A stretch of DNA of 64,000 nucleotides, taken from NCBI GenBank assembly GCA_029378245.1, contig JARKIF010000013.1, positions 186,001 to 250,000 of the forward strand, written 5' to 3'. Position 1 is the stretch's first letter; each line of letters begins with the position of its first letter. Shown here piece by piece: positions 58,141 through 64,000 of the stretch. Both the position numbers and the translations under genes were made by a program. The notes under the pieces are model-generated. The model was given only the letters and a program-made list of their open reading frames with translations. It ran no database searches and was not told the origin of the DNA. The stretch is from Roridomyces roridus (Eukaryota; Basidiomycota; Agaricomycetes; Agaricales; Mycenaceae).

Positions 58141-58734
58141 TTCTGAGTTGAGAAGAGTTTGATTTATTTGGAGGATTTACAGTTCAGCTAGAGCCTCGCT
58201 CGCTGCTGTGGAGTTGGACGTACCTTATTCTTGATTTGTTTTCTTGTGTCAGATTCAAGGCGTTCTGTCGCTGAGGAGCACACTTGCACAACCGAGCCTT
58301 GCTTGCAACCGCACGCAGCTTATCATCTGGAGCCCACCGCGAGGGGTGTTTCCATTTGACACTTGAAAACAAATCATCTATAAGGCGGGGTTGGCAACAT
58401 AGATATTATCCCGAGGAGTGGTTCTTTTTGGAATCGATCCCCGAGCATATCGTCGCCAGAGTTTGAAGTACTTGTTGATTTCGGAGATCCCGACATCATA
58501 ACGCCAGACTTACGTTCGCGTGCGCAACCACGGAGGTCTAGCCGGCTTAACACACCAGTTCAACCGCCGCTACCTCGCAAGAACAAAAGCAAACCAAGTG
58601 GGAAGAGTGTTTCCGCAGCTGAATCTTCAGCTGCACGCAAAACTAGAACAAGTCAAAGGGAGAGATCTCCATCGTCGAGTCCACAAGACTCCTCACACAG
58701 AGAATTCAATCTTTCACAACAATTTACTACCGAG

Positions 58735-60336
58735 ATGTCGGATACAGGGGTTACAGCGTTGGGGTCTGCGAAGGGGTTCAAGGTACCAGAGTCTTGGGAT
58801 AAAGCTCGACCGGAGTTTTATGGGAGTGAGCCAGAGGCGATAGAAGAGTATATCGAGGACTGTAATACAGTCATTGAGAAGGGGAAAATAGTGGATGAGC
58901 AGGACAAGAAGCGGGTGTATGTGAAGTACCTGAAGACAGCGGCGTTGCGTGATCAGTGGAAAACCCTGAAGTCATTCAAAGACACAGCTAAGACGGCGCA
59001 GGAATTTATTGAAGAAGTCCTCACGTTTTATCCGGAGGTTAAAGAATTGAAGAACGGATCCACTGCCGCAATGGCCAAGTTGTGTCGTGAGAACAAGGGA
59101 ATCCGAATTGAGGAGGAAGGGAAGTTGAAGCGGTTTGGAATGGCATTCAAGAGCCTATATTCCAAGTTGTCTGGAAACAACCCTGTAATCACCAATAAGG
59201 AAGCATGTGACAAGTACATCGGGGTGTTAGAGAATTCGTTCAAAAGTTCACTCAGGAACGCGTTGGCGAATGCTCACATTCTTGAAGAGAAGTTGCGTGC
59301 AATCGGAGTCCCGCAAGCGACACAAAGGGCTCACAGACAGGAAGACCCAATAGAGTTAGAAGTCCTGGTGGATCTGGCAGAATCTATGGCCCGTTCAAAG
59401 AATGTGGATGAATCTGGGGACGAAAGTGAGCCTGAAGATTCTGGGAGTAGGAAGAAGCGGGTACGGTTTGAGTACGTCAAGAATGAGCCAGTGGATGAGA
59501 AACTGGGTGGTTTCGAGCAAGCCTTGAGCAGCTTGAAGGACTCGGTTCTCTTGATTCAGAAGGAAAACCAACACTCGAATGCCAAATTCGAAGAATTGAT
59601 TCGAACATTCCAGCAGGCTAAGATAGCACCGGCTCCAAGGCCACCTTCGCCGGGAGTCTATCAAGACAGTAGATTCATAGCGGGTGTGCCGCAGAGGACA
59701 GCTTTCAATGGAGGCAGAAGTGGGTATCAAGGAAATCCGATGAGACCCCCACCGAAAGGTGACTGTCATTATTGTCAAGGGCTGGGTCATTGGTCGCGGG
59801 AATGTCCAAGCAAGGAAGAACACATCAAAAAGGGTTGGCTTCATGTTGGGGAAAATGGATCCCACAAGCTCGGTGATGGAGGTTGGATTCCGGGCGGAGA
59901 CGCACCACAATCTCAGAAAGTTGAAGAGTATTGGGCACGCAAAGGGGCTGCCAAGGCAAATTACCAGGCCGGTCCCTATGCGTCAACATATTTCAACCAA
60001 GGAGAAGCGGATTATGTGACTGAATATCCGGAGGATGCCATAGACGAGATTCGAAGTCTGAGGGCACAGTTAGCAAATTTTCAAGCAGCTGAGCCGAGGG
60101 CGGAACCATCCAGCTATGTCCAGCATGTCCAACCCGCTCAGATTGTGCAGAGGGGTGCGGAACCTTCATCGAGCGGTGATATGGCAAACCAATTTCTGCA
60201 GCGTGCAATGAACCAAGCTGTACAGGGATTACTCTCTCAAGCTTTCTCGGGTTCGTCTATGCCTCAGACGCAAGAGCAATTTGCAGCACTGCGTAGCGGC
60301 AGGGAGACTGAGAAGGATGGGCAGTCGGGTTTCTGA
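58735..60336 (+). CDS. gag: Gag-like protein of the gypsy element
   Basis: 533 residues from ATG 58735 to TGA 60334-60336. The N-terminal half is a retrotransposon-type capsid region (PESWDKARPEFYG; YVKYLKTAALRDQWKTL; EVLTFYPEVKELK). A charged, disordered stretch follows (DESGDESEPEDSGSRKKRVR), then one zinc knuckle C-x2-C-x4-H-x4-C (CHYCQGLGHWSREC, near residue 348) that binds RNA, and a long Gln-rich tail. It forms the particle and packages RNA in the cytoplasm. The frame ends directly after the slippery heptamer at 60327-60333, so a fraction of ribosomes would continue into the protease frame. Confidence 0.85.
   Translation: MSDTGVTALGSAKGFKVPESWDKARPEFYGSEPEAIEEYIEDCNTVIEKGKIVDEQDKKRVYVKYLKTAALRDQWKTLKSFKDTAKTAQEFIEEVLTFYPEVKELKNGSTAAMAKLCRENKGIRIEEEGKLKRFGMAFKSLYSKLSGNNPVITNKEACDKYIGVLENSFKSSLRNALANAHILEEKLRAIGVPQATQRAHRQEDPIELEVLVDLAESMARSKNVDESGDESEPEDSGSRKKRVRFEYVKNEPVDEKLGGFEQALSSLKDSVLLIQKENQHSNAKFEELIRTFQQAKIAPAPRPPSPGVYQDSRFIAGVPQRTAFNGGRSGYQGNPMRPPPKGDCHYCQGLGHWSRECPSKEEHIKKGWLHVGENGSHKLGDGGWIPGGDAPQSQKVEEYWARKGAAKANYQAGPYASTYFNQGEADYVTEYPEDAIDEIRSLRAQLANFQAAEPRAEPSSYVQHVQPAQIVQRGAEPSSSGDMANQFLQRAMNQAVQGLLSQAFSGSSMPQTQEQFAALRSGRETEKDGQSGF
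60327..60333 (+). promoter_or_regulatory. -1 slippery heptamer at the gag/protease junction
   Basis: GGGTTTC in gag phase G-GGT-TTC, immediately followed by the gag stop TGA. It obeys the X-XXY-YYZ rule. The -1 frame opens at 60312, so the two frames overlap exactly here. A 7 bp stem can form downstream (60346-60352 GGAAGGA with 60371-60377 TCCTTCC), 12 nt after the heptamer. Confidence 0.65.
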
Positions 60337-61529
60337 AGAGTTCAGGGAAGGAGGCGAGGAAGACCCAAAATCCTTCCAAGTCAGCAAAGCCTCCTGAGAG
60401 CCAAAATCGAAATGCTGATAAGAGTCCCAATTGGCGGCAGAGATTCACGCGGGAAATTGAGCCAGAGAAAAATAGTGCAGGGCTGGAAGATAGCCAGGCT
60501 CGAGCTGATGAGGCACATGATGAGGAGGAGGAGGAGGAGGTCGAGCCTTTGGTGGCACCGGAATTCCCATTTAAAGATGTGGTTCCCGTCAATCAAGGTC
60601 CCCTCCCGGAGAAAGACAAGGCGGGGGAAAAATACAAGCTGCGCGCACCTATCCAGAAAACTGAAGTTGTGGATAGTGTGGTGATGAAGCTTAAAAGGGC
60701 GTTAGTAGATGCGGTGACAGTAGAGGAGATACTGGCTGTATCTGAGGCAGTCCGAGACGCGATGGTAACTGAGGCATCGAGAAAGAGAGTGCCTGTGAAA
60801 CAAGCTAAGTTGCAGGATCAAGCACTCCCTTTTGTCGAACTCAGGGATGAGTCGGTATTCATGCACTCAGATGCTATACACATAGACAGTCTGCCTGTAG
60901 TCACCACCTATATGGTATCTAGCGGAGAGCACATACCTGCAGGGTGTTGTATTATTCCAGATCCGGTAGAGCAGTATATTGCAAGTCTACCGGAGGGACA
61001 GGCAAAGCAAGTCTTTGTGGGGCCGACTTCAGCATCGCTCAGGGTCATTGATGTTCAAATAAATGACCGTGGTGAGATTGAATGCATTTTGGACAATGGC
61101 TCGCAGATCGTTTCCATGTCTCTTGAAGCCGCTACCGAGGCCAAATTGAGATGGGACCCGTCCGTTACAATATTCATGGAGAGCGCAAATGGATCACTTG
61201 CACAATCTCTGGGATTGGCAAGGAATGTGCCCTTTAAAATTGGGGAAATCACGATTTACTTGCAAGCTCACGTCATGGAGAGCCCGGCTTACCGAGTTTT
61301 ACTTGGCCGACCGTTTGACATAGTCACGGAAAGCACAATACAGAACGCGGCGGATGGGAGTCAGATTTTGACAATTCGGGACCCAAATTCGGGCAAGAAG
61401 TGTTCATTGGCGACTTATCCCAGAGTCAAGCCAGCCAAAAAGCCAGAGCCGCCAAAGGTAGTACTGGATAAAGTGGAAAAGAGACCACCAGTGGAGGATG
61501 AGGGTTTTCAGCGCTCTTCGATGAATTGA
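60330..61529 (+). CDS. pro: Aspartic protease region (second frame)
   Basis: Open in the -1 frame relative to gag from 60312 to TGA 61527-61529; after slipping, translation would continue FLKSSGKEARK. There is no early ATG: the first codon of the long block at 60549 is GTG, so expression by frameshift fits better than internal initiation. An acidic linker (DEEEEEEVEPLV) leads into a retropepsin-like domain: 'RGEIECILDNGSQIVSMS' has the active-site D-x-G as D-N-G, and 'YRVLLGRPFDIV' is the conserved flap-side LLGRP block. It matures the polyprotein inside the particle. The last 21 nt overlap the RT frame. Confidence 0.75.
   Translation, partial: FLKSSGKEARKTQNPSKSAKPPESQNRNADKSPNWRQRFTREIEPEKNSAGLEDSQARADEAHDEEEEEEVEPLVAPEFPFKDVVPVNQGPLPEKDKAGEKYKLRAPIQKTEVVDSVVMKLKRALVDAVTVEEILAVSEAVRDAMVTEASRKRVPVKQAKLQDQALPFVELRDESVFMHSDAIHIDSLPVVTTYMVSSGEHIPAGCCIIPDPVEQYIASLPEGQAKQVFVGPTSASLRVIDVQINDRGEIECILDNGSQIVSMSLEAATEAKLRWDPSVTIFMESANGSLAQSLGLARNVPFKIGEITIYLQAHVMESPAYRVLLGRPFDIVTESTIQNAADGSQILTIRDPNSGKKCSLATYPRVKPAKKPEPPKVVLDKVEKRPPVEDEGFQRSSMN
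61502..61508 (+). promoter_or_regulatory. -1 slippery heptamer at the protease/RT junction
   Basis: GGGTTTT in protease phase G-GGT-TTT, 18 nt before the protease stop. It obeys X-XXY-YYZ. After a -1 slip the frame is open to the window end. A 6 bp stem can form 5 nt downstream (61514-61519 CTCTTC with 61547-61552 GAAGAG). Confidence 0.65.
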
Positions 61530-64000
61530 TGCAGGGGCATGAAGGAGAAGAGATTGCGTTGAAATTTGGTTTTGATGAGAAGAAGGAGTTGCGAATTGAG
61601 GGGTATCGGTTACCAAGAAAGAAGAATTTCTTACCCGATGAACTTGTGGAAGCGTATATGAGTGCGGATCTAGGGGAGGCGAGTACGGTGAAGAAAGATG
61701 AGCATGCCTATCAATTGTTCCAGGACTTCTCACAAGGAGGACGGAGTGAACGAGACGGCAAGCAGTTTGATGTCTACACTTGGTCAGAAACAGATGAAAA
61801 GAGTGGTGGGAAGGAGAGGATGTCCTCCGGCGGAGTACGGACTGTCCATTCTACCGATCCCGACATCCGATGTGTATGCTGCCAGTCAGTAGATTTCAGA
61901 GAAGGGGTTGATGTTGAACAGCAACAATACGAGAAGATGGAAGTGTTTGCTGGAAAGAAATATAAACCTGTCGGCCTCAAGGTGAGGCCTGTCTATACCG
62001 AATTACCCGAAGAATACCGCATCAAACGGGAAATCAAGGGGAATCCGCTAGCTGATCTGCCAACATTAAATGAGAAACCCGGTGAATTCAAACCGACTGG
62101 GCGCTATACAGCAGAAAGGCAAGAGGAATTTCGAAAAAGGCATGACACGGGCTTTCTTACCAGTGAAGAGTTGAAGTTGTTCGATGAGGTTGTGATGAGC
62201 CATGAGGGCGCATTCGCCTGGACTGATGCTGAACGAGGGAGCTTTGCTCATGAGTTCTTCCCACCAGTAGAAATACCAGTGGTTGAACATGAACCTTGGG
62301 TCGAGAGGAGCATTCCCATTCCAAGGGGTCAACTCGAAGAATTCTGTAAAGTCATCAAAAAGAAGATAGACGCCGGCGTGTATGAGCCGTCTAACTCTTC
62401 TTATCGGAGCAAGTTCTTTGGGGTGATCAAGAAAGACGGAAAGAGCATCCGCTTGGTGCACGCACTTGAACCACTGAATGCTGTGACAATTGCACATTCT
62501 GGGGTACCACCAGGGACTGAAGAGTTAGCAAATCACTTTGCAGGGAGAGCATGCGGAGGTGTTTTAGACTTGTATTCGGGTTATGATCATCGGGATATTG
62601 CAGAGCGGAGTCGGGACTTCACTACCTTTCAGACACCATTTGGTGCTTTGAGATTAGTGAAACTGCCACAAGGCTGGACCAACTCTGTACCTATATTCCA
62701 CGAGGACGTAACTTTCATATTGCGAGATGAGATACCACATGTCACAATTCCCTACATCGATGATGTGCCGATTCGAGGACCCGCGGAGAGATACAAGTTA
62801 CCAGATGGGACTGACGAAACAATTCCGGATAACCCAGGAATTCGGCGGTTTGTCTGGGAGCATGCTCAGAATTTGAACCGTGTGATACAAAGGCTGAAAT
62901 ACTGCAAGGCTACCTTGTCGGGTGCAAAGTCTGTATTATGCGCAGATGAATTCATGGTGGTTGGACACTTGTGTTCATTTGAAGGGCGGAAACCAGACTC
63001 AGATAGGGTTGGTGTGATTCTACGTTGGCCGGAACCCAAGAATGTGTCAGAAGTGAGGCAGTTCTTCGGAGTTCTGCAGGGCTTGAGAATGTATATGCGC
63101 GGGTACAGAGACTTAGCGTATGACATGCAAAAGCTTGTGTCCAAAGGCAAGACCTGGGTTTGGGGTGAGAAAGAGCAGAAATCTTTTGAGGCCATAAAAG
63201 ATGGAGTGAGGGCTTGCGAGGGACAAGCAACTCGTCCCATCAATTATGATCTGGACACTGATGTTGTCGTTGCTCTGGATAGCTCGTGGAAAGGGGCTGG
63301 CTATGAGGTATACCAGGTGGATGTGAATGATCCCAAGAGGAAGCACTATGCCAAGTTCGGGTCAATTCCATTTAACCCGAGAGAGGCAAGGTTTTCTCAA
63401 CCAAAGCGGGAACTTTACGGTCTGCTTCGCGTGCTGAAGAGTCTACGCTTCTGGATACTTGGATGTAGAAGGCTTGTCGTGGAAACAGATGCAAAATACC
63501 TCTCGGGGATGTTGAACAATCCGGGCATGGGGCCAAATGCGACAATCAACAGGTGGATTGAGGAGATATTACTCTTCCATTTCAAGTTGAAGCATGTCAA
63601 AGGCGCTACATTTGAACCAGATGGTTTGTCCCGGAGAGACCCTGTTCCTGGCGATGAGGAGTATCCAGAGGAGGAGTTTGAGGAGGAGCGGCCACCATTA
63701 AGGCACGGTGATTGGGATGATGATATCGAGCAACCCTATGAATTCGATGAATTCAAGGAGGGCATTGATACCAGAGGTGGTTATATGCAGGGGTGTGCTA
63801 GGTCTGTAGAAGATTTTGAGGTGGAGTTGTCTGAGGCCTGTGAACGGGAGGGAGCGGCCATAAAGCGAGTTGAGGAAGTGTACAAGTCAGAAGGATTGAC
63901 GGTACCTGTCTTCATGACAACCGCAGCACCTGAGGAGGAGCGCATGCTTCCCAAGTTGGAGTTGCGTGATGATCCTACCAAGAGGGAACCCTACTCGGAA
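61505..64000 (+). CDS. pol: Reverse transcriptase-RNase H (third frame, partial)
   Basis: Open in the -1 frame relative to the protease frame for 832 codons with no stop up to the window end. RT blocks: 'YEPSNSSYRSKFFGVIKKDG', 'SIRLVHALEPLNAVT', 'GVLDLYSGYDHRDIAE', 'TPFGALRLVKLPQGWTNSV', and the catalytic Y-I-D-D (62755-62766). RNase H follows: 'VVVALDSSWKGAGYEVYQ' and 'ETDAKYLSGMLNN', ending 'FEPDGLSRRD'. It copies the element RNA into DNA inside cytoplasmic particles. A Glu-rich linker follows; integrase is expected beyond the window. No in-frame start codon lies near the 5' edge. Confidence 0.85.

Larger units (their letters stand above)
57714..58399 (+). repeat. Probable 5' LTR (boundaries uncertain)
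   Basis: It starts TGTTACGCC and may end GGCAACA, short inverted termini of the TG...CA type. A Pol II TATA box (57888-57894) lies about 175 bp in, as expected for U3. The 3' edge could instead be a few bases earlier, with TGGCAACATAGA (from 58392) as primer-binding site. Only comparison with the 3' LTR outside the window can settle this. Confidence 0.42.
57714..64000 (+). mobile_element. Ty3/gypsy LTR retrotransposon, cut by the window end
   Basis: Order: probable 5' LTR, leader, gag with CCHC zinc knuckle, aspartic protease, reverse transcriptase, RNase H, then a charged linker at the window end. RT-RNase H order before an expected downstream integrase and the RT blocks mark Ty3/gypsy. All three reading frames are open with no premature stops, so the copy may be young. 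Integrase and the 3' LTR would lie beyond 64000; neither the target duplication nor LTR identity can be assessed here. Confidence 0.85.

Overview
The window looks like genomic DNA of an agaricomycete (mushroom-forming) fungus, most likely a mycenoid member of the Agaricales. Genes are split by many 46-60 nt introns with GTRNGT donors. Several gene families are typical of Agaricomycetes: F-box/leucine-rich proteins, MYND and ZZ-like zinc fingers, a GH16 glucanase, a CAP10-type glycosyltransferase, a secreted type-B carboxylesterase, and an agaric family with a glycine-rich start and a kinase-like body. The genus is an inference from family resemblance, not from a database search.

Layout. 0.7-3.3 kb: a small secreted protein and an acyltransferase-like gene. 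4.4-15.3 kb: a head-to-head pair of paralogues of the glycine-rich family (minus copy A at 4.4-7.9 kb, plus copy B at 13.0-15.3 kb) enclosing a CAP10/GT90 glycosyltransferase and an F-box gene. Copy A carries a 1.3 kb CACTA-like transposon in its second exon; copy B has a one-base frameshift. 15.3-22.8 kb: no convincing gene, one hAT-like miniature element. 22.8-24.0 kb: a MYND-finger gene. 26.3-32.4 kb: an F-box gene split by a 943 bp insertion, a second hAT-like miniature element, a 5'-truncated F-box relative and a ZZ-like gene. 33.2-33.9 kb: a retroposed mRNA copy with poly(A) and a 13 bp target duplication. 35.6-36.3 kb: an inverted-repeat element. 37.3-38.8 kb: GH16 glucanase with one frameshift in its signal peptide. 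39.2-45.2 kb: three F-box-type genes or remnants. 45.7-46.8 kb: a cysteine-rich surface protein. 48.4-49.5 kb: a two-finger GATA factor. 52.3-54.5 kb: a 15-exon carboxylesterase whose 3' end runs into a tRNA-Pro-like sequence. 55.7-57.2 kb: another F-box-less leucine-rich gene. 57.7 kb to the end: a Ty3/gypsy LTR retrotransposon, cut off by the window after RNase H.

How it fits together. This is an accessory, transposon-ploughed region, not a pathway cluster. Multigene families are being duplicated, truncated and interrupted. In two cases (copy A, and the F-box gene at 26.3-28.9 kb), removing the insertion and one target-site copy in silico restores the reading frame exactly, which fixes both the insertion boundaries and the gene models.

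Most unusual signal. In the gypsy element gag, protease and reverse transcriptase lie in three different frames. Each junction has a canonical -1 slippery heptamer in the right phase (GGGTTTC directly before the gag stop, GGGTTTT shortly before the protease stop), each followed by a possible stem. All splice models were read by eye and have not been tested against transcripts.
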